Assembly (NCBI RefSeq): GCF_004363215.1
Contig: NZ_SNYS01000009.1
Span: 94,047 to 158,046 of the forward strand
DNA from: Methanimicrococcus blatticola
GTDB lineage: Archaea; Halobacteriota; Methanosarcinia; Methanosarcinales; Methanosarcinaceae
Length of the DNA stretch: 64,000 nt
Direction of reading: 5' to 3'
A model generated the notes under the pieces. That model had not been told where the DNA came from and did not search any database. It was given only the letters and a program-made list of their open reading frames with translations. Below, one piece after another: positions 46,497 to 55,352 of the stretch. The position numbers were made by a program, and so were the translations under genes. Numbering within the stretch: position 1 is the stretch's first letter; every line of letters begins with the position of its first letter.

Positions 46497-46937
46497 TTAT
46501 TTTTCATAAATCCGAAGCGACATGTCTTCTTCGTCTACATAAACGGTCAATGTGTGTTTTGTAATGGTTTTGCCGTTATGATCGTATGAAAATGTCACGG
46601 TCGCAACGCCCGGGCTGACGCTTTGCAATACCCATTTGTGATATCCCAAATCGTTGAAAATGTAATCGTCGGGAACATAAGCGTTTTCTGTCATTCTTAA
46701 AACGCCTGCAGGTTCAATGCCGACAGACCAGCGTTGTTCGGGGATTTCACGAAGACGAATCTGAACATTTGTATGTTCGCGGTTGAACATTTTTTGCATC
46801 GGCGCGGAATTGTACGGATCTCCTTTATCTCCTGCAATAGTATCTTTGATATTTGAAAGACAACCCGACAAAGGAACAAGAAGACATAGACATAAAATCA
46901 AAATAAGTAAAATAAATACCCCTGCGCTTCTTTTCAT
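46497..46937 (-). CDS. Chagasin-like lipoprotein, copy 1
   Basis: 146 residues. The lipoprotein signal ends LVPLSGC with Cys26 as the likely lipidation site. The mature part has a chagasin-like (I42 inhibitor) immunoglobulin fold: the segment WSVGIEPAGVLRM, then YHKWVLQSVSPGVATVTFSY, typical of strands D-F. The first inhibitory loop is not the usual NPTTGY, so inhibition of cysteine proteases is uncertain. I start at MKRSAG because AGGATGG lies just upstream. First of three related genes in 4 kb. Confidence 0.7.
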   Translation of the reverse strand: MKRSAGVFILLILILCLCLLVPLSGCLSNIKDTIAGDKGDPYNSAPMQKMFNREHTNVQIRLREIPEQRWSVGIEPAGVLRMTENAYVPDDYIFNDLGYHKWVLQSVSPGVATVTFSYDHNGKTITKHTLTVYVDEEDMSLRIYEK

Positions 46938-47109
46938 AATAGAACCCATCCTATTTTTAACCCGGTATTTGTCGGCATATTTATCGGCATGAACCGACAA
47001 ACCGATAAACTGTTTTATTTTGTAACATAATATTTATTTTTGAATATAAACTTATGTTAAAAATTTATTACTAAATAGAATGTATTCTTAATTTATTAAA
47101 TCTGAAAAA

Positions 47110-47153
47110 GGAAATAGAAAAGAAAATAAAAAGAAAATGCGAAAAAATCGCAT
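47110..47153 (-). terminator. Terminator of chagasin-like copy 2
   Basis: On the minus strand ATGCGA pairs with TCGCAT, followed by a T-rich run (toward 47110). It lies about 22 bases beyond the stop. Confidence 0.55.
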
Positions 47154-47175
47154 CCTCTTTTTGTTATTTTATTGA

Positions 47176-47982
47176 TCAGTTGACAGTGTCAAAGCTGATG
47201 GCACGGATTTCAACAGTGTTGTCTGAATTTGTTTTCAGATCAAAGGTTGCTGTTTCTGTTGTGCTGCTGTTTTCAAAAGATCTGTTGTGGTCGAAAACCA
47301 AAGAAACTGTGCCTGCTTTTAAGCTTGCGAATTCCCAGGTGTGAACGCCGGGTGTGCCTGCTGCGTCAGTGGCGGGTGCGTCAAAATGGTCAGCTGTCAT
47401 GTTCAAAACGTCAGACGGCTTCATTGTAATGTTCCAGCTGTAACCGGTTGTCGGGTTTTCCGTGAACATCATTTTAATGACGGTGTCATTCTTTTCAAGC
47501 GTTGCGTTTTTGGCAATCGGCAAAAGGTTGCCGGTCGGGGTTGAAACAGATAAAATCTCAACAGTGTTGTTCTGGTGAACCTGAATCACGTAGGTCAAAT
47601 CTTCAACGGTTGAACCGTCTTCAAAAGATCTTTCATACTTGAAGTTTAAAGAAACTGTTCCGGGTGCTTCTGCTTTGTATGCGAATGTCTGAACGCCGGA
47701 TGCGCCGGGTCTGTCAGGCGTTGCGGTGTTGTTGATTGTTTCGTTCAAAATGCCTGCTTTATCGGGTGTTACATCCCAGATGTAGCCTGTAGACGGATTT
47801 GCCGTAAATTCGAATTTAACGGTCGTGTCATTTTCAGTTAACGTCACATTTTTGTAAAAGTGAGTCGGGTCGACAGTGGTGTTGTTTTCTGTTTCGTTAC
47901 CGTCATTACTGCCGAGGCAGCCTGAAAAAGCAACCGCTAAAACGAGACCGACCAAAATCAATAATTTTGTTAAGTTTTTCAA
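47176..47982 (-). CDS. Double-domain chagasin-like lipoprotein, copy 2
   Basis: 268 residues. Lipobox AFSGC with Cys22, an Asn/Thr spacer, then two chagasin domains in tandem. Each has the family loop, NPSTGYIW near residue 62 and NPTTGYSW near residue 178, which in characterised inhibitors enters the active site of papain-like proteases. The closing segments TFAYKAEAPGTVSLNFKYER and TWEFASLKAGTVSLVFDHNR are repeats of each other. Exported and anchored outside the membrane. The complete motif makes this the best candidate for an active cysteine-protease inhibitor. Confidence 0.88.
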   Translation of the reverse strand: MKNLTKLLILVGLVLAVAFSGCLGSNDGNETENNTTVDPTHFYKNVTLTENDTTVKFEFTANPSTGYIWDVTPDKAGILNETINNTATPDRPGASGVQTFAYKAEAPGTVSLNFKYERSFEDGSTVEDLTYVIQVHQNNTVEILSVSTPTGNLLPIAKNATLEKNDTVIKMMFTENPTTGYSWNITMKPSDVLNMTADHFDAPATDAAGTPGVHTWEFASLKAGTVSLVFDHNRSFENSSTTETATFDLKTNSDNTVEIRAISFDTVN

Positions 47983-48210
47983 AGATATCCCCTCTGATTC
48001 ATTTAATAAATTGAAATCTATTCAAGAAGATTTGAATAAAAATCAGAATATAATTATCGCATTTCCCCTATATAAATCAAATCGTAATATTATCTTGACA
48101 GATTAAGATTTTAAAAAAAGATAAAAAGAGATTTAAGAATTTAAATGATTGATATGAAATATTAAAATATAAATGGTAAAATAAAAATTGAAATAAAACG
48201 AAAATGGTTT

Positions 48211-48242
48211 TGTGTAAAAAGTCCAATCTGTGTAAAAAGTCC
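48211..48242 (+). repeat. Two TGTGTAAAAAGTCC direct repeats (left island edge)
   Basis: Identical 14-base copies at 48211-48224 and 48229-48242, spaced 18 bases apart. Related copies occur at 49455-49512. They bound the AT-rich stretch that holds three small genes. The gap from 47983 to 48332 has no other visible feature. Confidence 0.7.
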
Positions 48243-48332
48243 ATAAGAATAACAGTTTTCTAATTTGATAATGTAGAAAACTCTCCAAAAATAAAGATAG
48301 ATTTATTATTTAACAACCATATTCTAAAATTC

Positions 48333-48908
48333 ATGGGATTGGGCGATGAAGAAAATAATCATAGCAATAGAATCGAAAGAGATACAAAATTTTATTGCCA
48401 ATTAAAATAGGTTGGCGACATAGGATTTCAAACAGAAGACAATAGAGAAAAGAATATAGTACAGCAATCTAATGCAATTTTAACAATTATATCAATTTAT
48501 TCATTGGTAGTTTTGTATGTAATTTCATTTAAAATTTTTAATTTGGATGGATGTCGTTTAATTTTACTCTTGGTTTTGGTATATATATGCATAATATTAT
48601 GCCTTATCTATGCTGCCAAGACACAACTTGATAATCAGCGAGTTGATATGGGAACTATAGAAGAAATGGATGAGGAATACATGAAAGCTTTGGGGGAAGG
48701 AATCCCTCTTGAAGAATTATATCTTGCAGACTCAAATCGAATTCATATATATCGAAGAGAAATAAACGATATAAGAAATAAGTATATATTCAAAGCTTAC
48801 ATATTCCTTATCATATCAATATGCATCCCATTAATATTAGGTGTAATTTATGTATTATAGGATTTGTTTTGGGAAAGCATAAAAAATGCATTAGGAGGGA
48901 TAATATGA
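48333..48908 (+). CDS. Three-helix membrane protein with two in-frame TAG codons
   Basis: Read from ATG 48333, the frame runs 192 codons to TGA 48906-48908, with TAG at codon 26 (48408-48410) and codon 176 (48858-48860). A start after the first TAG exists only at TTG 48504, which would cut the first membrane helix (about 48471-48537) in half and has no ribosome-binding site. Helices: AILTIISIYSLVVLYVISF, LILLLVLVYICIILCL and AYIFLIISICIPLILGVIY; between the second and third lies an acidic loop with EEMDEEYMKALGEG. With both TAGs read as an amino acid the frame ends in an ATGA overlap with the next gene. A TATA-like ATTTATTATT is about 27 bases before ATG 48333. I do not recognise the family. 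Confidence 0.5.
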
Positions 48909-49078
48909 GATTTATGAAAACTAAAGGTGTCATTTATAAGTACGATGATAGTAAAATCTCTAAAATCGAACCCGAAAAAATTAAACCTGATGAAATCAAA
49001 GTGACCAAAATTGATTATACTCGTAAAAGTCCAAGCATGACAACATATAATCCAATAAGTGGAAGACATAAAATATAA
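48905..49078 (+). CDS. Small charged protein, island gene
   Basis: 57 residues; ATG 48905 follows the strong TTAGGAGGG. Lys/Glu/Ile-rich (VIYKYDDSKISKIEPEKIKP), ending in SPSMTTYNPISGRHKI. No domain recognised. Its start overlaps the TGA of the preceding frame as ATGA, so it is probably coupled to that gene. Confidence 0.6.
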   Translation: MRFMKTKGVIYKYDDSKISKIEPEKIKPDEIKVTKIDYTRKSPSMTTYNPISGRHKI

Positions 49079-49110
49079 GATTTAATTGTAATTGGATGTG
49101 ATTAAGAAAT

Positions 49111-49389
49111 TTATCTCCATCTTTTATTTTTTGGAACACAGACATCAATCGTTTTATCTTCGTCGTTATAACTTCCCTCAACTGTTTCACAACCGATATA
49201 TATGTCCTTATATTCTGAATAACTGACCGTTTTTATGGTATTTTCTTCTTCAAGAACTGTTCTGTTCTTGCATTTTGAACATTCTGAATTTTCAATTTCT
49301 TTTTTCTTCTTTTGAACCTCTTCTTTATTTCCAGGAATTTCTACTGTGACTATATGTCCGCAGAGTGCATGAATATTGTATTTCGTCAT
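49111..49389 (-). CDS. Small zinc-finger-like protein, island gene
   Basis: 92 residues. Near the start ALCGHIVTVEIPGN and then CSKC (residues 37-40) could hold a zinc ion with the first Cys and His. The rest is charged with a Lys run. No family recognised. No Shine-Dalgarno, but a TATA-like AAAATATAATTT lies about 35 bases upstream on its strand. It converges with the small charged-protein gene. A chance ORF cannot be excluded. Confidence 0.5.
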   Translation of the reverse strand: MTKYNIHALCGHIVTVEIPGNKEEVQKKKKEIENSECSKCKNRTVLEEENTIKTVSYSEYKDIYIGCETVEGSYNDEDKTIDVCVPKNKRWR

Positions 49390-49454
49390 ATTTTACATAA
49401 AATATGCTTTTGAGATAAATGTTTTGAAATTATATTTTACATGAAAAAGGGTGT

Positions 49455-49512
49455 TGTGTAAAAAGTAATTAATTTGTGTATAAAGTCGTGAAAAAAATCG
49501 ACTTTTTACACA
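49455..49512 (+). repeat. TGTGTAAAAAGT repeats, direct and inverted (right island edge)
   Basis: TGTGTAAAAAGT at 49455-49466, TGTGTATAAAGTC at 49475-49487, and the inverted GACTTTTTACACA at 49500-49512. The last two form a 14-base stem with one mismatch. The motif is that of the left edge at 48211-48242. The following 49513-49660 is a run of AAAAATGAAAATAAAAACGAACT-type short repeats. Confidence 0.7.
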
Positions 49513-49662
49513 AAGCCAACGAAAATAAAAAATTGAAATAAAATGAAAAAAATGGAAAAAAACGAACTAAAAATGAAAATAAAAACGAACTAAAAATGAA
49601 AATAAAAATGAACTAAAAATGGAAATAAAAATAAAATAAAAACGAAAAAAGATTAAAAAAGC

Positions 49663-49690
49663 AAAAAGCAGATTTGAAATCCGCTTTTTT
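49663..49690 (-). terminator. Terminator of chagasin-like copy 3
   Basis: On the minus strand AAAAAGCGGATTT pairs with a near-complementary AAATCTGCTTTTT, directly after the stop codon, and a T-rich run follows. Confidence 0.55.
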
Positions 49691-49692
49691 TC

Positions 49693-50232
49693 TTAAAGGC
49701 GTTCATGTAAAACGCTGATGATACTGATTTCGCCGGCATTATTGACTTCAATAATGTAAATCAGATTATTAATTGATTTTCCGGTTTCTTCAACGATATA
49801 ATTAAAATTCATAATTGTTTTTCCGGGCCCGATTGATTCAAAAACCCAGACATGAATGCCCGGATATGTTTCGGGAGCATTTTCCGGAGTGACGTGTTCA
49901 TCGGTTTCAATCGATAAAACCGTTCTCGGCTCCATTATTAATTCCCATTTGTCACCCGTTGAGCTTTCATCAAAAACGAAAACAACCGATTTTTTATCAT
50001 CCGAAACTCTAACCTGTTTTGTTAAATAAGCGGATGCATTATCCGGCACATAAGACGTGTTATTGATCGGATTCGCAGGTGTACTGAACTGATCCGTGAG
50101 GTTTGACGTATTATTTGTGTCATTAATTGTTTTGTTTGTTGTGTTGGTACCGTCATCGGATGTTAAACATCCGGTGGCGGCAACAGCTAAGATCAAACAT
50201 ACAAAAATGAATGCCTGAACTATTTTTTTCAT
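49693..50232 (-). CDS. Chagasin-like lipoprotein, copy 3
   Basis: 179 residues. Lipobox AVAATGC with Cys22, then a 55-residue Asn/Thr-rich spacer. One chagasin-like domain from about residue 70: VVFVFDESSTGDKWELIMEP keeps the TG of the NPTTGY loop but not its surroundings, and YPGIHVWVFESIGPGKTIMN and NFNYIVEETGK give the later strands. I start at the ATG of MKKIVQ because GGAGTGG is 6 bases upstream. Probably a diverged inhibitor. Confidence 0.7.
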   Translation of the reverse strand: MKKIVQAFIFVCLILAVAATGCLTSDDGTNTTNKTINDTNNTSNLTDQFSTPANPINNTSYVPDNASAYLTKQVRVSDDKKSVVFVFDESSTGDKWELIMEPRTVLSIETDEHVTPENAPETYPGIHVWVFESIGPGKTIMNFNYIVEETGKSINNLIYIIEVNNAGEISIISVLHERL

Positions 50233-50349
50233 GTAAACCACTCCTGTAAACAGTAACACATTAGAACCTATAGAATAAATATTTTATTCAATTATAAAAA
50301 TATATTTTAATTAAAAAAGTTTATGAATACTCAATTAATTCAAATAAAC

Positions 50350-50393
50350 GTTTTAAAAAAGAAATGGAGAATGCAAACGATATTCACATTCTC
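50350..50393 (-). terminator. proS terminator
   Basis: On the minus strand GAGAATG (50387-50393) pairs with CATTCTC (50367-50373), followed by a T-rich stretch. Between it and proS lie short direct repeats (50401-50458, CAGTGCACA type). Confidence 0.5.
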
Positions 50394-50452
50394 TTTCAAA
50401 GTAAGAAATCAGTGCACAGGACAGTGCACAAGACAGTATACAGAATAAGAAA

Positions 50453-51922
50453 TCAGTACATTTTAGCAATGTAAACCGTTTGATCGGCCTCTTTTCCGCA
50501 TCCGGGACATTTGCCTTTCTTGATTTCTGTTTCCAAATTCGGTGTTCCGAGAATGCTGCCGTTCGTTTCTTCTTCGATTTTCATGCCGCATTCTTCACAG
50601 CCGCACCACGGAAGCGTGGCAACGCCTTTGCCGATTTGAGCAACGACTTCTTCCACCGTTTCGCACGGCACAATCATCGCGTTCATCTTTTCTTCAGCGG
50701 TTGTGTACAAATCGTCTGCCATCTGTTTCAATTCAGCACCAACCGTTTCGGCAATGCCGTCTAAAGAAACGAATTGTTTTTCGCCTTTGTCTCTTCTGAC
50801 CAAAACGGCTGAATTCTTTTCCAAATCACGAGGACCGATTTCAATTCTGAGACAGCTGCCTTTGAGTTCCCATTTGTAATATTTAGCACCGGGGCGCATG
50901 TCGCTGGCATCCATTTCAACGCGAAGTCCGGTTTTTCTGAGGGATTCGACAACATCATTGCACGCTTTCATGACGGCTTCTGTCGTGTCTTTGAACAAGA
51001 CGGGAATGACGACAACCTGAATCGGCGCGACAGCCGGCGGTAACACCAATCCTTTGTCATCACCGTGAACGGAAATCAACGCCGCAATCGAACGCTCGGA
51101 AATGCCGTAGCAGGTCTGGTTGGCGTATTCCTGTTCACCTTCTGCGTTTTCATATGTAATGTCATATGTTTTGGCGAAGTTGGTTCCGAGATGGTGAACC
51201 GTTCCGATCTGAAGGGTTTTGCCGTCCGGCATAATCGTATCAAGCGCGATTGTGTAATCGCCGCCCGGGAATTTGTCCCAGTCGGGGCGTTTTGAAATCA
51301 AAACAGGAACTGAAAGCTGTCTGTAAATGTCAGTGTATAAGCCGACAGCTTCATCCACTTGATTTTTCGCATCATCCCAAGTCGCGTGAACAGTGTGCGC
51401 TTCTTTAAATGACGTGATTTCACGCAGACGAATCAGCGGGCGGGTGTGTTTTGTTTCATGACGGAATGTGTTCACCACTTGATAGAGTTTCAGCGGGAGG
51501 TCGGCGTGAGAGCGGATCCAAAGCTGATACATCGGATAAATCGCGGTTTCACTGGTCGGGCGAAGTGCCAAACGAACATCTAAAGGCGTTACGCCGCCGT
51601 GCGTCACCCAAAAAACTTCATCTTCAAAGCCTTTGATGTGGTCGGCTTCTTTCATGAATTCTGTTTCCGGAATTAAAAGCGGGAACAATGTTTCTTCGTG
51701 TCCGGAATTATCCATCACGTCGCGGATAATGTTGTAAACGCGTTTTCGAATGCCGAATCCGAACGGGTACCAAACATAAAGACCCTTAACGGGATAACGG
51801 ACATCCATAATCTGTCCGATGTCAATGATTGAATTAAACCATTCACTGAATTCTGATTTGGGAGGCAAAACCGCCTCTTTGCCGGCATCGTTTTTACCGG
51901 TTTCTTTTTTGTTTTCTGCCAT
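50453..51922 (-). CDS. proS: Prolyl-tRNA synthetase, archaeal/eukaryotic type
   Basis: 489 residues. It charges tRNA-Pro. Class II motifs: motif 2 as [20 protein letters not shown] (about residues 148-167) and motif 3 as [19 protein letters not shown]. The C-terminal domain has the zinc-type CGCEECGMK and CPGCGKEAD near 435-480, and ends in the typical aromatic KMY, which is found in ProS of this class. AGGTGA is 7 bases before the ATG. Confidence 0.97.
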   Translation of the reverse strand: MAENKKETGKNDAGKEAVLPPKSEFSEWFNSIIDIGQIMDVRYPVKGLYVWYPFGFGIRKRVYNIIRDVMDNSGHEETLFPLLIPETEFMKEADHIKGFEDEVFWVTHGGVTPLDVRLALRPTSETAIYPMYQLWIRSHADLPLKLYQVVNTFRHETKHTRPLIRLREITSFKEAHTVHATWDDAKNQVDEAVGLYTDIYRQLSVPVLISKRPDWDKFPGGDYTIALDTIMPDGKTLQIGTVHHLGTNFAKTYDITYENAEGEQEYANQTCYGISERSIAALISVHGDDKGLVLPPAVAPIQVVVIPVLFKDTTEAVMKACNDVVESLRKTGLRVEMDASDMRPGAKYYKWELKGSCLRIEIGPRDLEKNSAVLVRRDKGEKQFVSLDGIAETVGAELKQMADDLYTTAEEKMNAMIVPCETVEEVVAQIGKGVATLPWCGCEECGMKIEEETNGSILGTPNLETEIKKGKCPGCGKEADQTVYIAKMY

Positions 51923-51990
51923 AAATTCACCTGATTATTGAAAATGAAATTTGAAATAAAATTGAATAAAAATAAAATTTAAATGAAGAA

Positions 51991-52293
51991 TCAGAACTCA
52001 AAATCAATTGACGCCCTGCTTTCTACGACTTTTTTGACGTAAATTGCGACATCTTCGTGAAGCGGATTTTTCTGATATGCGTATAATGCGTTTTCTGATT
52101 CAAATTCGGCAATCAGAGACAGGTTATAATTGCCGGCAATATCCAATGTGTTTGAGTGAACCTCAATGCTTTTAATTTCGGGAATCTGACTGTAAAGTCC
52201 TTCCAGACGCTCTTTAATAATCACAGCATTTTCTGCGGCAGATTTTCCTTCCGCTTCGGGTTTCAAAATCCATAAAACAATGTGTTTAATCAT
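51991..52293 (-). CDS. Dabb (stress-responsive A/B barrel) protein
   Basis: 100 residues. MIKHIVLWILKPEAEGKS at the start, PEIKSIEVHSN, and a C-terminal NALYAYQKNPLHEDVA(IYV) match Dabb (PF07876), a dimeric ferredoxin-like barrel. Function unknown in archaea. A TATA-like TTTATATATACC is 25-30 bases upstream on its strand. Confidence 0.88.
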   Translation of the reverse strand: MIKHIVLWILKPEAEGKSAAENAVIIKERLEGLYSQIPEIKSIEVHSNTLDIAGNYNLSLIAEFESENALYAYQKNPLHEDVAIYVKKVVESRASIDFEF

Positions 52294-52447
52294 GTTCTGA
52301 CAGAACGGTTTTTTGGTATATATAAATGTTCGGCTATTGCTTCATAATTTTTGATGTTGCTGTTTTCTATGACGCCGCCGCGTGTGTGGACCAACCCGAA
52401 TTTTAAAAATTTGGAATCAGATTCTCCTTTTCATAAAATAAAAAGAA

Positions 52448-53893
52448 TTAAAGGGCGTCGCAAATTTCTTCTTCCCGCACCGTCGCCCCTCTCAAATAAG
52501 ACAAAACTGCGCCGGCCAAACACAAAACAATGCCGATGTAAAAAGTAATCTGCATGGCGGTAAGGAAAAGCGGTATCGTATCTTCCCGAATCATTTCGGT
52601 GCTGCCGAGGAATATTGAAATAACGCACATGGCAATGGCCATTGATAAAACCATTCCGGATTGGCGCATGACAGATAAGGAAGCACTTGCGCTGCTGTAA
52701 TCTTTGCGGCTGACGCATCCCATAATCGCGGATGTGTTCGGAGACGCGAAGAACGCGAAACCGATGCCGATGATAATTTGGTAAACAATTATCTGCCAAA
52801 TTTCAGAGTCGGCGGTCAATGTTGACAAAAGAAGAAGGCCGACTGCAAGCAGGACCATGCCGAATGTGGAGAGGTAGCGGCTGTCCATTCTGTCGGAAAG
52901 TTTGCCGACGAAGGGGGAAAATACGGCTTGAAGCAGCGGCTGCGCCAAAAGAATCAAACCCGCTGTTCCGGCCGGCAAATGAAGGATGCGCTGCAAATAC
53001 AAACTGAGGAAGAATACGATTGCGTATGTGCCGGCATAATTTAAAAAGGCGGCGAAATTGGAGCGGGAGAAGTGCTTATTCGTAAAGAAAAGCCGAATTT
53101 GCATAATCGGATACGTTTGTTTTTTGGTGTAGTAAATGAAAACAGGGAGCGCGGCAAGTCCGACCGCGAGAGAAATAAACGCCCATGTTTCCGGTAAATT
53201 GCTGAGCCCGAAAAGAACAAAGAAAATTGTGATCATATAAAGCAACGCGCCGATTTTGTCAAAGGGTTCGCCTTTGCCTTCTATGAATTCGATTTTCAGC
53301 GCGCGGTAAACCAAGACGGTAGCAACGGCAGCCAACGGAATCAACAGCAAAAAGAGACTGCGCCATCCGAATGTTTGTGTCATGATGCCGCCGATAACCG
53401 GACCGAGCGAGGAGCCGATGTAAACAACAGCGACGTTAATCCCGAAAACGGAACCGCGTTTGGAGGCGGGGTAAATGGAGCTGAGAATTGGAAGAGACGT
53501 TCCGAAAACGCAGGCCATTGCAATGCCATCTACGGCTCGAAGGAGAATTAAAATTTCAAAACTCGGCGAGAAGAGTTGACAAACGGCTGAGAAGGTGGCG
53601 ATGCACATTCCGATTAAAAATATTTTTTTCCGCCCGACCAAATCGGAGATTCGCGCCATCGGCACCAGGAACAGAACAGACGAGAAGAGGTAAGCGGTTG
53701 ACACCCACCCGAGCGCGTGTGTGCTGACGCCGAACGTTGCGCCGATCTCAGGCAGGGACAAATTCAGCATGGACGCGCCAAACGGTGTCATGAAAGACGC
53801 TAAAGAAATGCCGATGAGCACCAGACGTCTCTGTTCGGGCGTTAATGACGGCGTGTTTCCGGAATCCTGTGAGGCTGAAGCTGTCGCTGACAT
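52448..53893 (-). CDS. MFS drug transporter (DHA2-like)
   Basis: 481 residues. Many hydrophobic helices, probably 14. The loop between helices 2 and 3, ARISDLVGRKKIFLIG, is the MFS motif A, and GPVIGGIMTQTFGWRSLFLL is motif C of drug:H+ antiporters. It likely exports hydrophobic compounds. CAGGTGAC lies 11 bases before the ATG. Bacterial-like origin is likely. Confidence 0.93.
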   Translation of the reverse strand: MSATASASQDSGNTPSLTPEQRRLVLIGISLASFMTPFGASMLNLSLPEIGATFGVSTHALGWVSTAYLFSSVLFLVPMARISDLVGRKKIFLIGMCIATFSAVCQLFSPSFEILILLRAVDGIAMACVFGTSLPILSSIYPASKRGSVFGINVAVVYIGSSLGPVIGGIMTQTFGWRSLFLLLIPLAAVATVLVYRALKIEFIEGKGEPFDKIGALLYMITIFFVLFGLSNLPETWAFISLAVGLAALPVFIYYTKKQTYPIMQIRLFFTNKHFSRSNFAAFLNYAGTYAIVFFLSLYLQRILHLPAGTAGLILLAQPLLQAVFSPFVGKLSDRMDSRYLSTFGMVLLAVGLLLLSTLTADSEIWQIIVYQIIIGIGFAFFASPNTSAIMGCVSRKDYSSASASLSVMRQSGMVLSMAIAMCVISIFLGSTEMIREDTIPLFLTAMQITFYIGIVLCLAGAVLSYLRGATVREEEICDAL

Positions 53894-54007
53894 TTGGAAT
53901 TGTCACCTGAAATAAATTTAAAATAAAAATTTAAAATAAAAAAATTAAATCATAAAAAACAATAAAAGGAGAGGACAAACCGGAAAGGTTTATGCCTCAT
54001 TCCTCAA

Positions 54008-54850
54008 TCAGTTGGCATTCGTTCTTTTCAAAAACATGGATAAGAGAAGAACGATGAAAACGATGAAACCGCCTGTAATCAACGCTAAAATGACGGTTTG
54101 ATCGAAGTTGAAAATGGAATTAATATCTGTAATTTGAATGTAAACAAACATTGCAACCAAAATCGCAATCAATATGACCGATACAAAGAATGAGACTTTT
54201 TCGGCGGTTGAAAGCGGCGCAATCGGTTTGCTGGGTTTGTATTTCTCGGAATTGGATGATGATCGGGTAGACCAGCCTTCTTTTTTGGCCTTGTTTTCAT
54301 TCCAGTCCTTTTTCACGGAAAAAGACGGTTTTTGCTTTTTCGGCTTTGTTTCGTCTTCATCATCGTCATCAATGATAAGTTGCGCGCGTTCGGGAACAGA
54401 CGGAATCATCGGACCTTCCGCGCGATAAATGTCGCCGGCCGGATTGTTTGTGACGCGTTCGCCTGATAAATCGCCGGATTCGGAAAGAATCGAAGCGCGG
54501 ACTTTATCGGAACCGACGGACAGTTTAAATCCTTTCTTTTGAGCGCCGTAACCTGTTATAACATAAAACATACCTTCTGCCGCCTGCTTGGCGTTGTAAG
54601 GAATGCGGATGACGATGCGGACATATTCATTGTTTTGAATATGGTGTTTGCTCGGCACCAAAATCAGATAATCGCGAATTGAATCGTCAGGTAAAAACGT
54701 AATGTGCGTCGGTGAAGCAAAGTTTTTAATAAATATTTGAAACTCGCGATCTTCACCTTTGTAAAGCGGAACTTCAATCTCATTGTATTTGAACTCGATC
54801 GAGTCTAAATTTTGGCGCCCGATGTAGATATCTTGAAGTACTTCTTTCAT
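54008..54850 (-). CDS. Conserved membrane protein with N-terminal beta domain
   Basis: 280 residues. The first 115 form a probable beta-sandwich (YNEIEVPLYKGEDREFQIFI, VRIVIRIPYNAKQA), an acidic and Ser/Lys linker (DDDDEDETKPKK) follows, and two membrane helices end the protein (about 217-240 and 250-272, KRTNAN tail). With the helices at the C-terminus the large N-terminal part is on one side of the membrane. I do not recognise the family by name; a CARDB-like fold is a guess. GGAGAG precedes the ATG. Confidence 0.65.
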   Translation of the reverse strand: MKEVLQDIYIGRQNLDSIEFKYNEIEVPLYKGEDREFQIFIKNFASPTHITFLPDDSIRDYLILVPSKHHIQNNEYVRIVIRIPYNAKQAAEGMFYVITGYGAQKKGFKLSVGSDKVRASILSESGDLSGERVTNNPAGDIYRAEGPMIPSVPERAQLIIDDDDEDETKPKKQKPSFSVKKDWNENKAKKEGWSTRSSSNSEKYKPSKPIAPLSTAEKVSFFVSVILIAILVAMFVYIQITDINSIFNFDQTVILALITGGFIVFIVLLLSMFLKRTNAN

Positions 54851-55002
54851 TTAATTCTCTCCGAATCGGATAAATGTGTGCATAATTTGAATGGTTGATG
54901 TTTCCTATTATACTTTTATGAGTTAATAAAATTATTCATCATTTTGTTTTTTGATACAGTTGCCTTTTCAAAATTTATTTGAACTGTTTGGTGAAAGTTA
55001 TG

Positions 55003-55137
55003 AATGACAGATTTTTGAGTGACAAACTCGAGTGACAGACTTTTGGGTGACAAATTTGAGTGACAGGACTTTTGGGCGACAAATTTGAATGACAGACTTT
55101 TGGGTGACAAATTTGAATGACAGACTTTGGATGACAG
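55003..55137. repeat. Tandem array of about 28-bp units (GACAGACTTTTGGGTGACAA)
   Basis: About five units of GACAGACTTTTGGGTGACAA plus ATTTGAAT, with small variations. It lies directly beyond the Trm112-like stop. All frames contain the repeat; no coding support. Confidence 0.65.
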
Positions 55138-55141
55138 GTTT

Positions 55142-55333
55142 TTATGAAAATGTCTCTCTCAATTCAGGCGGCAGCATATTTGCAATTTTATTTTCAATCG
55201 GGTAGTAAATGCCGCATTTTTCGCAATACAAATTCCCGGAAATGATTTCATCTTCTGTTTCAATTTCCGGCTTTGCCGTTAATTTTCCGCGGCATCCCGG
55301 GCAAACCAATATGGAAAGCGTTTCTTTTTTCAT
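55142..55333 (-). CDS. Trm112-like protein
   Basis: 63 residues. Compact zinc-binding protein with CPGCRGKL near residues 11-18, then YCEKCGIYYPIENKIANMLP, the standard Trm112/YcaR signature. In archaea and eukaryotes it activates several methyltransferases that modify rRNA, tRNA and release factors. I start at ATG 55333, after GATGAG. It lies 19 bases behind marC and is likely cotranscribed. Confidence 0.85.
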   Translation of the reverse strand: MKKETLSILVCPGCRGKLTAKPEIETEDEIISGNLYCEKCGIYYPIENKIANMLPPELRETFS

Positions 55334-55352
55334 AATTCTCATCTAATCAATA

